Origin: Candidatus Rhodoferax mariagerensis
Lineage (GTDB): Bacteria > Pseudomonadota > Gammaproteobacteria > Burkholderiales > Burkholderiaceae_C
Direction of reading: 5' to 3'
Assembly (NCBI GenBank): GCA_016719055.1
Contig: JADKAW010000002.1
Coordinates: 248,001-312,000 of the forward strand
DNA length: 64,000 bases
The translations under genes were made by a program, and so were the position numbers. The first letter of the stretch is position 1, and every line of letters starts with the position of its first letter. Below the pieces are notes generated by a model. It worked only from the letters and a program-made list of their open reading frames with translations, did not search any database and had not been told where the DNA came from. Positions 1 through 8,390 of this stretch are shown here, piece after piece.

Positions 1-547
1 GCTCGGTGGCCGACGGCACCTTGCCACCTGACAGGCGAGCCACTTCTTCCAGCCGGGCCAGACCGGCCCGGGTCTCCTTGACGGTGGCACTGGTTTGCAG
101 CAACTGCGCTTGTGAGGCCTCCAGCGCCGCGCGTGAGCGGGTTACCTGGTCGGTTAACTTGGCGGTGTCGAGCTCGACCAGCACCTGGCCTTTTTTAACC
201 CGGTCATTCACATCCACCAGCACGCGCAGCACCGTGCCCGATAGTTCGCTGCCGATGTTGACCGAGCGGGTCGGTTGCAGCGTGCCGTTGGCGTTCACGG
301 TCAGGGTCAAGTTGCCTTTGGCTGCAGGCTCGGTGACATACACCGGTGCCGCGCTGCGTTGCTGGTTCAGCGTCCAGGCGTAGTAGCCGCCGCCCGCCAG
401 TGCAATCAGGCTCAGCGTTCCCCACAGGGCAGGGCGCCTCCACCAGGCGCGTTTTGGTGCTTGCGCCAGCAGGGCTTGTAACTCGCTGGGTTTGGAAGTT
501 GTTGGCTGTACGGCTGCCGTGGTGGCATCTGACGGGTTGGTGCTCAT
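1..547 (-). CDS. HlyD/MacA-type periplasmic adaptor of an efflux pump (3' end outside window)
   Basis: Membrane fusion protein that would bridge an inner-membrane pump to the outer-membrane factor encoded just upstream. I translated 182 residues from the ATG at 547. There is a cytoplasmic stretch of about 35 residues ending in a WWRR basic patch, one membrane segment at about 38-58 (ALWGTLSLIALAGGGYYAW), then the biotinyl-lipoyl half motif NIGSELSGTVLRVLVDV with VKKGQVLVELD, and then the start of an alpha-helical hairpin rich in Ala and Gln. The C-terminus runs off the window. It lies 142 bp downstream of the outer-membrane factor on the same strand, so an operon of the order factor, adaptor, pump (MacB or RND) is likely. 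MacA-like is my preference because of the N-terminal anchor, but the pump gene is not visible. Confidence 0.85.
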   Translation of the reverse strand, partial: MSTNPSDATTAAVQPTTSKPSELQALLAQAPKRAWWRRPALWGTLSLIALAGGGYYAWTLNQQRSAAPVYVTEPAAKGNLTLTVNANGTLQPTRSVNIGSELSGTVLRVLVDVNDRVKKGQVLVELDTAKLTDQVTRSRAALEASQAQLLQTSATVKETRAGLARLEEVARLSGGKVPSATE

Positions 548-689
548 GGAAAATGGGCTCGAATGGGTGTGAAATTGGAGGTTGGAGACGTGTTTGGTAC
601 GGCAATCGGGCTGCTTCGCGCCAAGATGTGTGCACTCGGCTCAATGATTTGGCCCGACAACAAGCGCTTGGTACTTGCGACCTGCGGGC

Positions 690-2090
690 TCATTGCCAGC
701 CCCCGCCCAGCGCTTTGACCAGCCGCACATGGTCGGCGCTCAGTTCAGCCTGCAGGCTGGCCACGCTGTCTTGTGCACTCAGCTGGGTGCGCTGGGTTTG
801 CAGCACGGTCTGAAAATCAATCAGGCCGCTGGCATAGCGGTTTTGCGCCAGCACTGCAGCATTGCTGGCCGACGTGGCGGCCAATTGCTGCAAGCTCAAA
901 CGAGCGCGGTCGTTTGTCAGGGCAATCAGCGCGTCTTCAACTTCTTTCAGGGCGGCCAGCACCGTGGCCTGGTAGGCCGCGCGGGCTTGCTCCAGCGCTG
1001 CTTCTTGCGCCAGCACCTGGTTTTTGGCAGCGCCGCCGTCAAACAGCGGCACTGACACCGAGCCCAGCAGGCTACCAGCAAGCGTGGCGCCATTGGACAA
1101 GCCCGCCAGCGTCAAGGCACTTAACGTCAACGCGCCCCCCAAGTTAAAACTGGGGTAACGCGCTGCGTCGGCGGCATCAACACGGGCCAGCGCGGCACTG
1201 ATGCGGTGCTCAGCCGCGCGCACATCGGCGCGCTGGCGCAGGGTGTTGGCAGCGATCGGTGCAGTTAGCTCACTTTTGGCCAGAGGCAGCGGCTGGGGGG
1301 GTGTTAACAGGGCATCGAGATCGAGCGGTTGTTGCCCGGTCAACACCGCCAGGCTGTGGCGAGTTTTGGCCAGACTGGTTTGCAGTGCTGGCACTTGCGC
1401 GGCCGTTTGCGCAACCACCGCTTGCGCCTGCTCAACCTCCAGCGCCGTCACCAGACCCGCTTGCGCTCGCCATTGGGTGATTTGCAGCGTTTCCTGCTGG
1501 CTGGCCAGGTTGCTTTGGGCAATGGTCAACTGGCTTTGGCTACCCCGCAACTGGATGTAGGCCAGCGCCACTTCGGCGGCAATGCTGACTTGCACGTCAC
1601 GCAGGCTGGCCTGAGCTGCCTCGGTGTCGGCCTCACTGGCGTTGATGCTGCTGCGGTTAGCACCAAAAATGTCCATTTCCCAGCGCGCATCCAGTCCGGC
1701 CTTGAAACTGTTGCTGGCGTCGGCGTACTCGGTCTGGCTGCGGCCGGCGGAGCCTGACAGTGTCAGGCTCGGGCCGGCAGAAGCTGCCTTGACATCACGC
1801 AAGGCACGCGACTGTTGCAGCGCCGCCTGGGCTGAGCGGATGCTGGTGTTGGCCTGCAGCGCCTGGTTCACCAACTGGTTCAGTGTGGCGTCGTCAAAAG
1901 TCGTCCACCAGGCGGTGTGTGTCAAAGGCACCGGGGAGGTGGGCGCATGGGCGCCATTGGCAGTGTCAGGGTTGGCAGGCGCAGTGGCGCAACCGGAAAC
2001 AGCCAGGGCAGCCGCTATGGCGGCACCGATCAAGGTTTTTTGCCAGAGGCTTGCGCGGTGCTGTGGGTCGATGGATAGAGGTGCAAACAT
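690..2090 (-). CDS. Outer-membrane efflux lipoprotein, NodT/OprM family (TolC-like)
   Basis: Trimeric outer-membrane channel of a tripartite efflux system, 466 aa, the usual size. The N-terminus has a positively charged start, a hydrophobic stretch and a lipobox (AVSGC, Cys at about 34), so it should be acylated. The family pattern of two repeated OEP domains is visible: WWTTFDDATLNQLVNQAL near the start, long Ala/Gln-rich coiled-coil helices, AARYPSFNLGGALTLSAL in the middle, and the C-terminal DFQTVLQTQRTQLSAQDS motif typical of NodT members. It is the first gene of the minus-strand pair with the adaptor. The substrate cannot be read from the sequence. Confidence 0.93.
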   Translation of the reverse strand: MFAPLSIDPQHRASLWQKTLIGAAIAAALAVSGCATAPANPDTANGAHAPTSPVPLTHTAWWTTFDDATLNQLVNQALQANTSIRSAQAALQQSRALRDVKAASAGPSLTLSGSAGRSQTEYADASNSFKAGLDARWEMDIFGANRSSINASEADTEAAQASLRDVQVSIAAEVALAYIQLRGSQSQLTIAQSNLASQQETLQITQWRAQAGLVTALEVEQAQAVVAQTAAQVPALQTSLAKTRHSLAVLTGQQPLDLDALLTPPQPLPLAKSELTAPIAANTLRQRADVRAAEHRISAALARVDAADAARYPSFNLGGALTLSALTLAGLSNGATLAGSLLGSVSVPLFDGGAAKNQVLAQEAALEQARAAYQATVLAALKEVEDALIALTNDRARLSLQQLAATSASNAAVLAQNRYASGLIDFQTVLQTQRTQLSAQDSVASLQAELSADHVRLVKALGGGWQ

Positions 2091-2219
2091 CAGTGGGTGG
2101 TCGATTCGCGGCTCAATGCGCGGTAAAGAATGAAGAACGATTGTGCGGCATGTTCAGCGCGGTGCGGTTTCGGAGCGGTGAAGCTTTGTAAAGTTCCCGC
2201 CATGGGACAATCCGCGGCT

Positions 2220-3491
2220 ATGCATCCAAAAGCCCTGCTTGACGCCTGTTCTGAACTGGTGCGTCTGACCCTCAAATTTGACCATCCTGCGGACGCCATC
2301 GTGTCGCGGTTTTTCCGCGATCACCGTGGTTTTGGCCCGCGTGAACGCGCCACTCTGGCCGAAACCGTGTACACCGTGCTGCGCAAAAAACTGCTGTTTG
2401 ACCATTTTGCACCGTCGGGCAGTGGCCCCAAAGAGCGCCGCCTGGCGATTCTGGGCTTTTATGGCCCGGGTGATTTTTTGCGCAGCGCCCTGTCTGAGCA
2501 AGAGGTCAACTGGCTCGACCAGTGCGAAAAAATCAAGCCCGATGACCTGATGGAGCGCCATCGCCACAACCTGCCCGAATGGCTGGTGCAGCCGCTCAAA
2601 GACCAGTTGGGCGACGAATTCTGGCCGCTGGTGGAAAGCTTCACCAAAGGTGCCGGTCTGGATTTGCGTGTCAACACCTTCAAAGCCAAGCGCGACGAGG
2701 TGCAAAAGGCGCTGGCGGCCTCTGGCATCAAGGCGGTGGCCACACCGTACTCGCCCTGGGGTCTGCGCATTGCCGGCAAACCGGCACTCAACAAACACGA
2801 GGCTTTTGTGCGCGGCGACTTTGAGGTGCAGGACGAAGGCTCGCAGCTACTGGCCCTGTTGCTCGATGCCAAGCGCGGTGAAATGGTGGTCGACTTTTGT
2901 GCCGGGGCCGGCGGCAAAACACTGGCCATTGGGGCGTCGATGCGCAGCACCGGTCGCTTGTATGCGTTTGACACCTCGGCCGGGCGACTGGATGCGTTCA
3001 AGTCGCGTCTCAAGCGCAGTGGCTTGTCCAATGTGCACCCGGCAGCCCTTGCACACGAGCGTGATGACCGCGTCAAGCGTCTGACTGGCAAGATCGACCG
3101 CGTCCTGGTCGATGCGCCTTGCACTGGCATGGGCACCCTGCGACGCAACCCCGACCTGAAGTGGCGGCAAAACGAACAGTCGGTGCTTGAGATGACGGCC
3201 AAACAGGCCGCCATTTTGCAGAGTGCGGCGCGCCTGGTGAAGTCGGGCGGCCGGCTGGTTTATGCCACCTGCAGTGTGCTGCCGCAAGAAAACGAGGCGA
3301 TTGCGCAGGCATTTTCAGAGGCCCACAAGGACTTTGAGCTGATGGAAGTGGGCGATATTCTGACCAGCCTGAAAATCAGTCAGGCCGCAAGCCCTTGCAG
3401 TGGTGGCGCAGACGGCCAAAGCTACCTGCGCCTGTGGCCGCACCGGCACCAGACCGACGGTTTTTTTGCCGCCGTGTGGCAGCGCAAGTGA
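2220..3491 (+). CDS. RsmB/NSUN-family SAM-dependent RNA (cytosine-5) methyltransferase
   Basis: Methylates a cytosine in RNA (16S rRNA in characterised RsmB relatives). From the ATG at 2220 the protein is 423 aa; an in-frame ATG at 2202 is an alternative, and the frame is open further upstream but without family similarity. An NusB-like N-terminal region (about 1-110) is followed by the Rossmann methyltransferase domain: SAM-binding VVDFCAGAGGKTLAIGA, motif IV DAPCTGMGTLRRNPDLKWR with its cysteine, and motif VI with the catalytic cysteine in YATCSVLPQENE. It is divergent from the efflux operon and 29 bp before the desaturase. Whether it is RsmB or a RsmF-like paralogue cannot be settled here. 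Confidence 0.92.
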   Translation: MHPKALLDACSELVRLTLKFDHPADAIVSRFFRDHRGFGPRERATLAETVYTVLRKKLLFDHFAPSGSGPKERRLAILGFYGPGDFLRSALSEQEVNWLDQCEKIKPDDLMERHRHNLPEWLVQPLKDQLGDEFWPLVESFTKGAGLDLRVNTFKAKRDEVQKALAASGIKAVATPYSPWGLRIAGKPALNKHEAFVRGDFEVQDEGSQLLALLLDAKRGEMVVDFCAGAGGKTLAIGASMRSTGRLYAFDTSAGRLDAFKSRLKRSGLSNVHPAALAHERDDRVKRLTGKIDRVLVDAPCTGMGTLRRNPDLKWRQNEQSVLEMTAKQAAILQSAARLVKSGGRLVYATCSVLPQENEAIAQAFSEAHKDFELMEVGDILTSLKISQAASPCSGGADGQSYLRLWPHRHQTDGFFAAVWQRK

Positions 3492-3520
3492 TTTCAACCA
3501 ATTTAGAGAGACTTATTTCG

Positions 3521-4711
3521 ATGACTTCATTGCTTGATTGGGCCTCAGATGGCCTGTGGGACTTGAGTGCCTGGCAAATTGTGCTGTTCACGCTGGCGGT
3601 GACCCACGTCACCATGATCAGTGTGACGATTTTTTTGCACCGGCACCAGGCACACCGTGCGCTTGATTTGCACCCGGTGGCGTCTCATTTCTTCAGGTTC
3701 TGGCTCTGGCTGACCACCGGCCAGGTCACCAAGGAGTGGGCCTCGATTCACCGCAAGCACCACGCCAAATGTGAACAAGCCGACGATCCGCATAGCCCGC
3801 ACGTGTATGGCATCAAAACCGTGTTGCTGCAAGGCTACGAGTTGTACCGCAAAGAGGCGGAAAACAAGGAAACCATGGCCCGTTTTGGCCACGGCACACC
3901 CAAGGACTGGATTGAGCGCAACCTGTACTCGCGTTTTTCCTTTTCGGGTGTGGCGCTGATGCTGTTGATCGACCTGGCGCTGTTCGGTGTAGCGGGCCTG
4001 GCAGTGTGGGCGGTGCAAATGGCCTGGACCCCGGTGATGGCGGCGGGCATCATCAACGGTGCCGCCCACTATTGGGGTTATCGCAACTTTGAAGTGCCTG
4101 ACGCCAGCACCAATATCTCGCCCTGGGGCATTTTGATTGCGGGCGAAGAACTTCATAACAACCACCACACCTATCCCACGTCGGCCAAGCTGTCGGTCAA
4201 GCGGTATGAGTTTGACGTTGGCTGGGCCTATATCAGGCTATTGCAGCGTGTCGGACTGGCTACGGTCAAGAAAAAGCCACCGCGCCTGGCCCTGGGGGCA
4301 GTGCGCCCGGTGGCCGATGAACAAACGCTGGAGGCGCTGATTCAAAACCGCTTTGAACTGATGGCCGGTTACGCGAAAGGCATGCGCAAGGCATTTAACG
4401 ACGAGCTTGAAGCCCTGAAAGCCCGCCATGCAGACGCCGCCATGATCCGAGCTGCCCAGAGCTGGTTGCACCGCGATGTCGACAAAATCCCCGCCACCGT
4501 GGCGCAGCAACTGGCACTGGCGCGCGCGGCGTCGCCAGTGCTTGACAAGATGGTGGTGATGCGCGAAGAGTTGTGCCAGATGTGGCTCAACCGTTCACAT
4601 ACCCGCGAACAGCTCACCGCCGAATTGCAAGCCTGGTGCCAGCGCGCCGAGGCCAGTGGCATTGCCGTGCTGCAAGAGTTCTCGTTGAAACTTCGCTCGG
4701 CACGGGCCTGA
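3521..4711 (+). CDS. Membrane fatty acid desaturase (acyl-CoA/acyl-lipid type)
   Basis: Introduces a double bond into membrane fatty acyl chains using a di-iron centre. It is 396 aa from the ATG at 3521; the open frame reaches back into the preceding gene, but similarity begins at MTSLLDWASDGLWDLSAW. The three histidine boxes are all present: HRHQAHR (about residue 39), HRKHH (about 76) and EELHNNHH (about 210), with hydrophobic helices between the first two and before the last. The C-terminal ~120 residues are soluble and helical (rich in Ala, Glu and Arg), an extension common in proteobacterial members. Membrane-fluidity adaptation is a plausible role. It lies 29 bp downstream of the methyltransferase. 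Confidence 0.93.
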   Translation: MTSLLDWASDGLWDLSAWQIVLFTLAVTHVTMISVTIFLHRHQAHRALDLHPVASHFFRFWLWLTTGQVTKEWASIHRKHHAKCEQADDPHSPHVYGIKTVLLQGYELYRKEAENKETMARFGHGTPKDWIERNLYSRFSFSGVALMLLIDLALFGVAGLAVWAVQMAWTPVMAAGIINGAAHYWGYRNFEVPDASTNISPWGILIAGEELHNNHHTYPTSAKLSVKRYEFDVGWAYIRLLQRVGLATVKKKPPRLALGAVRPVADEQTLEALIQNRFELMAGYAKGMRKAFNDELEALKARHADAAMIRAAQSWLHRDVDKIPATVAQQLALARAASPVLDKMVVMREELCQMWLNRSHTREQLTAELQAWCQRAEASGIAVLQEFSLKLRSARA

Positions 4712-4727
4712 TCACTCAAATTTATAA

Positions 4728-4783
4728 GAAATAGCCTTCCAGCCCTTGCTGTATAAGCGCTATATACTATTTTTTTAATAGCT
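4728..4783 (-). repeat. Dispersed palindromic repeat, copy A
   Basis: Read on the minus strand it contains AATAGTATATAGCGCTTAT and then CAAGGGCTGGAAGGCTATTT, matching the consensus shared with the other copies in this window. It lies between the convergent 3' ends of the desaturase and the ROK regulator, and may help terminate transcription. Confidence 0.7.
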
Positions 4784-4790
4784 AATCAAC

Positions 4791-6032
4791 TTACAGCCCG
4801 ACTTTAAGGAACAGGTCCTGATCGGGTGCAAAGTTGGCATGCAAGGGCATCAGCGCGCCGCCCAGGGCACGGGCATCCGGCCCCACGTTGCCGGCAATCA
4901 CATTGGCACGCCACAGGCCTTCCCAGTTGTAGTTTTTCAGGGCGGCCTGAGTGACTTCAATCAGTCGGGTCAGCAAGTCGCGGCTGAATGATCCGTCAAT
5001 GACCACGGCATCAATGTCAAGAAACGCGGTACCGCTGATCACTGCGTGCGCCAGGGCATTGGCAGCCTGGGCCACCCAGGCCAGTGTTTCATGGCGCTGC
5101 GGGTCTGCCAGCGCCCGGTCGTCATATGCGGCATGGGGGTCCAGGCCCAGCGCGCTCAGCCGACGTTCCAGCTCCCACAGCGATGCATGGCTTATTAGCT
5201 GATCCGGTGGCGCTTGGCCAGCGCTCTGGCCGCTGGCCAGGCACATCGGCAAGGACGCCACAGCCCCTGCATTGCCGTGCAAACCACCATGCAGATGCGA
5301 GTTGATCACCAGCCCGCCACCGACAAAGGTGTCGACAAACAGGTACAGAAAATTTTTCAGATCGCGCCCGCGGCCCATCACCAATTCAGCCACGCAGGCG
5401 GCCGAGGTGTCCTTGGCAAAGGTCACCGGCACATCGGTCATGGCCTGTACCTGGGCGCGCAGGTCAATGTCGTTCCAGGCTTGTGACTGGGCATCAGACA
5501 GGCCCAGCATGCGGTGCCAGCCCCCTAGCTGAAAGGGTGCAGCCACGCCCACGCCGACCAGCCGGTCTTTGAGTGGCCCGAGTTTGGCGAGCATGGTGTT
5601 CATGTGCCGGGCAATGGTTGGCATCAGGGTGCCAACGTCCGGAAACTCGTAGTCCAGGCTATGACGCTGACGCACCTGACCGGCAAAGTCCACCAGCAGC
5701 CAGTCGGCGTTGCGCCGGCCGATCTTGATGCCGATTGAAAAAGCGCCATCCGGGTTCAGCGCCAGCGGAATCGATGGCTGGCCAATGCGTCCGCGCACGC
5801 GTTCGTGTTTGATGATCAGGTCATCTTCTTCAAGCCGGGTGGTGATCAGCCCGATCGTCTGGGCCGTCAAGCCGGTCAGGCGCGCCAGGTCGGCCTTGGG
5901 CAGGCTGCCATTGAGTCGAATGGCCTGCAACACCACGCGTTCGTTGAACTGGCGCATGCCCACATGGTTGGAGCCGCGCGGACGCAGCAGGATGGGTGTG
6001 TCAGTCACAGGTGCGATTCGGGGTGGCGTCAT
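4791..6032 (-). CDS. ROK-family transcriptional regulator of the fructose-type transport operon
   Basis: Sugar-responsive repressor candidate, 413 aa. Residues about 25-75 form a winged HTH (FNERVVLQAIRLNGSLPKAD, LARLTGLTAQTIGLITTRL). The rest is a ROK sugar-kinase-like fold, with the phosphate-binding loop region at IGIKIGRRNADWLLVDFAGQ and a DTFVGGGLVINSHLHGG segment. The zinc motif CxCGxxGCxE usual in ROK proteins is not present; the equivalent region reads GNAGAVASLPMCLASG, so metal binding is probably lost. It overlaps the upstream mutarotase gene by 4 bp (ATGA), which places it last in the frcBCA operon. Control of frcBCA and the divergent kinase is inferred from position. Confidence 0.88.
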   Translation of the reverse strand: MTPPRIAPVTDTPILLRPRGSNHVGMRQFNERVVLQAIRLNGSLPKADLARLTGLTAQTIGLITTRLEEDDLIIKHERVRGRIGQPSIPLALNPDGAFSIGIKIGRRNADWLLVDFAGQVRQRHSLDYEFPDVGTLMPTIARHMNTMLAKLGPLKDRLVGVGVAAPFQLGGWHRMLGLSDAQSQAWNDIDLRAQVQAMTDVPVTFAKDTSAACVAELVMGRGRDLKNFLYLFVDTFVGGGLVINSHLHGGLHGNAGAVASLPMCLASGQSAGQAPPDQLISHASLWELERRLSALGLDPHAAYDDRALADPQRHETLAWVAQAANALAHAVISGTAFLDIDAVVIDGSFSRDLLTRLIEVTQAALKNYNWEGLWRANVIAGNVGPDARALGGALMPLHANFAPDQDLFLKVGL

Positions 6033-6481
6033 GGCCGTAGGGTATCGACAATCACACCTTTTCGCAAAATGAAGTTGCCAAAAGGCTGCATTTCTCCGGT
6101 GATTACAAAGGCATAGGCAGAGCTCGCCCGTTCATAAAAAGCGTAGCGCTCTACTGGCTCTGCGCTTTGGACTGGCAGCAATTGAGGGCTGATCAACGCG
6201 ATCACTTCGCGTTGCAGGGCTGAGCGGTAGCCATCTGATTCACCGCTGACCGCCATGAAAGCGACCGGGTGTTGCACATCGGCCGCCAGCGGCAGCAGCG
6301 AGCTGACCGCTTCCACCACCTGCAGCATCGACGTGCCCGGCAGCCGGACCACTGGTTTGCCAGCGGCAATGCTCATGGCGGTGAAGTTGGCATCGGTCAG
6401 CACCAGGGCCTCGTCGTGCCCCATTTCCATCATGATTTTCAGCAACTCTGGGGTGAGCAGCGGGTTGATTCCTTTGAGCAT
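6029..6481 (-). CDS. fucU: RbsD/FucU-family sugar mutarotase
   Basis: Interconverts anomers or pyranose/furanose forms of a monosaccharide so that the cell can use what the ABC importer delivers. It is 150 aa, the normal length. MLKGINPLLTPELLKIMMEMGHDEALVLTDANF is the characteristic N-terminus with the catalytic-type His in MGHDE; RYAFYERASSAYAFVITGE and PFGNFILRKGV close the fold. The sequence looks closer to FucU than to RbsD. It starts 9 bp after frcA and overlaps the ROK gene by 4 bp. With a fructose-type importer the true substrate could be fructose, ribose or a related sugar. Confidence 0.85.
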   Translation of the reverse strand: MLKGINPLLTPELLKIMMEMGHDEALVLTDANFTAMSIAAGKPVVRLPGTSMLQVVEAVSSLLPLAADVQHPVAFMAVSGESDGYRSALQREVIALISPQLLPVQSAEPVERYAFYERASSAYAFVITGEMQPFGNFILRKGVIVDTLRP

Positions 6482-6490
6482 AATCGTCTT

Positions 6491-7288
6491 TCAGGCCAGC
6501 ATCTCGGCCGGCAAGTCATGCACCGACTTGGCACCGGTCATCACCGCCACCGTGTCGCTCATGCTGATTTTCTTGGGGTTGACCACGGCGGCGCGTTTGC
6601 CAAGCCGGGCAATGTGGATGCGATCGGCCACCTCAAACACATGCGGCATATTGTGGCTGATCAGAATCACCGGCAACCCCTTGTCGCGCACCCGGCGGAT
6701 CAGTTCGAGCACCATGTTGCCTTCTTTCACCCCCAGGGCTGCAGTGGGTTCATCCATGATCACCACATGCTGGGCGAAAGCCGCTGCACGTGCCACCGCC
6801 ACACATTGGCGTTGGCCACCCGACAGGGTTTCAACCGCCTGCGTCATGGACCGAATACCCACCTTGAGGTCGTTCATGCGGGCAATGCTTTCTTCGAGCA
6901 TTTTCTTCTTGTCGATCATCTGCAGCACGCTGCCCAGAAAACCGGGGCGGCGGATTTCGCGGCCTAGAAACAGGTTTTCGGCAATCGTCATGGCCGGGGC
7001 TACCGCCAGATCCTGGTACACGGTCTCGATACCGGCACGGCGGGCGTCAATCGGGCTTTTGAAGTGGATGCGCTGGCCGTCCAGGTACATCTCGCCTTCG
7101 TCGGGAATGCTGGCGCCGGCCAGACACTTGATCAGCGAGGACTTGCCGGCACCGTTGTCACCAATGACGGCCAGAATTTCGCCGGCGCGCAGCTCGAAAT
7201 CAGCGCCGTCCAGGGCAGTCACCTGGCCAAAACGCTTGACCAGGCCTTTGGCCTGAATCACCAGGGGAGCAGTAGAAGTAGTAGTCAT
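6491..7288 (-). CDS. frcA: Sugar ABC transporter ATP-binding protein, FrcA-like
   Basis: Single-domain ATPase of a CUT2 sugar importer, 265 aa. Most CUT2 ATPases (RbsA, XylG) are tandem-fused at about 500 aa; the one-domain form is characteristic of the FrcA type. Walker A is GDNGAGKSSLIK (about 42-50), the signature is ETLSGGQRQCVAVARA, Walker B is HVVIMDEPTAALG, and the H-loop is VILISHNMPHV. It lies 1 bp downstream of the permease gene and should be cotranscribed with frcB, frcC, fucU and the ROK gene. Confidence 0.92.
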   Translation of the reverse strand: MTTTSTAPLVIQAKGLVKRFGQVTALDGADFELRAGEILAVIGDNGAGKSSLIKCLAGASIPDEGEMYLDGQRIHFKSPIDARRAGIETVYQDLAVAPAMTIAENLFLGREIRRPGFLGSVLQMIDKKKMLEESIARMNDLKVGIRSMTQAVETLSGGQRQCVAVARAAAFAQHVVIMDEPTAALGVKEGNMVLELIRRVRDKGLPVILISHNMPHVFEVADRIHIARLGKRAAVVNPKKISMSDTVAVMTGAKSVHDLPAEMLA

Positions 7289-7289
7289 T

Positions 7290-8249
7290 TCAGCGAACTC
7301 CCTTGCGCGACATCTGGTCGGTGGCCACGGCCAGAATCACCAAAACACCGGTCACCAGAATCTGGTACACCGACGACACGCCCATCAAGGTCAGGCCATT
7401 GCGGAACACGCCCACAATCATCGCGCCCACCAGGGTGCCCAAAATGATGCCGCGCCCGCCAAACAGGCTGGTGCCGCCCAGCACCACGGCGGTGATGGCA
7501 TCCAGGTTCTCGGTTTGCCCGGCGTTGGGGTCACCGGCACCAATACGCGCCACACTCAGCAGTGAGGCCAGGCCATAAAACATGCCGGCCAGCACATATA
7601 CGCCCAGCAACACCTTGTCGGTCGAAATGCCGGTCAGACGGGTCGCCTCGGGGCTGTTGCCCACGGCATAGATGTGGCGGCCTGGCGCGGTTTCACGCAG
7701 AAACAGCCAGGTCAACAGATACAGCGCCAGCATCAGCACCACGCCATAGAGAATATTGGTTTGCCCAATGCGAAACGAGTTGCCCAGCCATGTCATACCT
7801 TCAGACACGTCGGTCACGGTTTGTGAGCCCGAGTACAGCTGGGTGATGGCAAACGCAATATTAAGCGTGCCCAGGGTCACGATGAAAGGCGGCAACTTGG
7901 CCTTGGTGACCAGCAGGCCATTGACCAGGCCAAAGCCGGCTGTCGCTGCAAGCCCCAGCGCGATGGCGACCGGGGCTGACAAGCCATAGTCTGCTGCCAT
8001 TTTGGTCATGACGATGCTGCCCAGCGCCATGATCATGCCGCATGACAGGTCAATACCGGCGGTCAGAATCACCAGCGTCTGGCCGATGGCAATGGTGCCC
8101 ACCACCATCACCTGCTGCATGATCAGCGAGAAATTTTGCAACGACATGAAGCGTTCGTTTTGCGTGGCGAAGAACAGGCAGGCCAGCAACAGGGCAATGA
8201 ATGGCCCCAGCGTGCCCATGGGGGGGAGTTTGTCCAGAAGGGATTTCAT
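7290..8249 (-). CDS. frcC: Sugar ABC transporter permease, FrcC/RbsC-like
   Basis: Membrane subunit of a CUT2 monosaccharide importer, 319 aa. There are eight to ten hydrophobic helices; the family landmarks are TAGIDLSCGMIMALGSIV, LGTLNIAFAITQLYSGS, YAVGNSPEATRLTGI (the cytoplasmic loop that docks the ATPase) and GGTSLFGGRGIILGTLVGA. It lies between the binding-protein gene (141 bp upstream, with a stem-loop in the gap) and frcA. The assignment to fructose rather than ribose rests on the FrcB-like binding protein and the kinase, so it is an inference. Confidence 0.92.
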   Translation of the reverse strand: MKSLLDKLPPMGTLGPFIALLLACLFFATQNERFMSLQNFSLIMQQVMVVGTIAIGQTLVILTAGIDLSCGMIMALGSIVMTKMAADYGLSAPVAIALGLAATAGFGLVNGLLVTKAKLPPFIVTLGTLNIAFAITQLYSGSQTVTDVSEGMTWLGNSFRIGQTNILYGVVLMLALYLLTWLFLRETAPGRHIYAVGNSPEATRLTGISTDKVLLGVYVLAGMFYGLASLLSVARIGAGDPNAGQTENLDAITAVVLGGTSLFGGRGIILGTLVGAMIVGVFRNGLTLMGVSSVYQILVTGVLVILAVATDQMSRKGVR

Positions 8250-8318
8250 GGCAAGAATGCCTCTGTAGGTTGAGAAAGGCTCACATGATCCCTGGGTGGC
8301 CTGTCAGGGTGCAGTGCG

Positions 8319-8339
8319 GTAGCGCCTGCGGGGCGCTGC
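8319..8339 (-). promoter_or_regulatory. Stem-loop in the frcB-frcC gap
   Basis: AGCGCC (8321-8326) pairs with GGCGCT (8332-8337) around a five-base loop, extended by two further pairs. No T-run follows, so it is more likely an mRNA-stabilising or processing hairpin behind the binding-protein gene than a terminator. Such hairpins commonly allow excess binding protein over permease. Confidence 0.45.
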
Positions 8340-8390
8340 GATGTGTCAGCCCGGTGCCACGACATGCAGCGCAGGGCTGGCTGGATGGGA

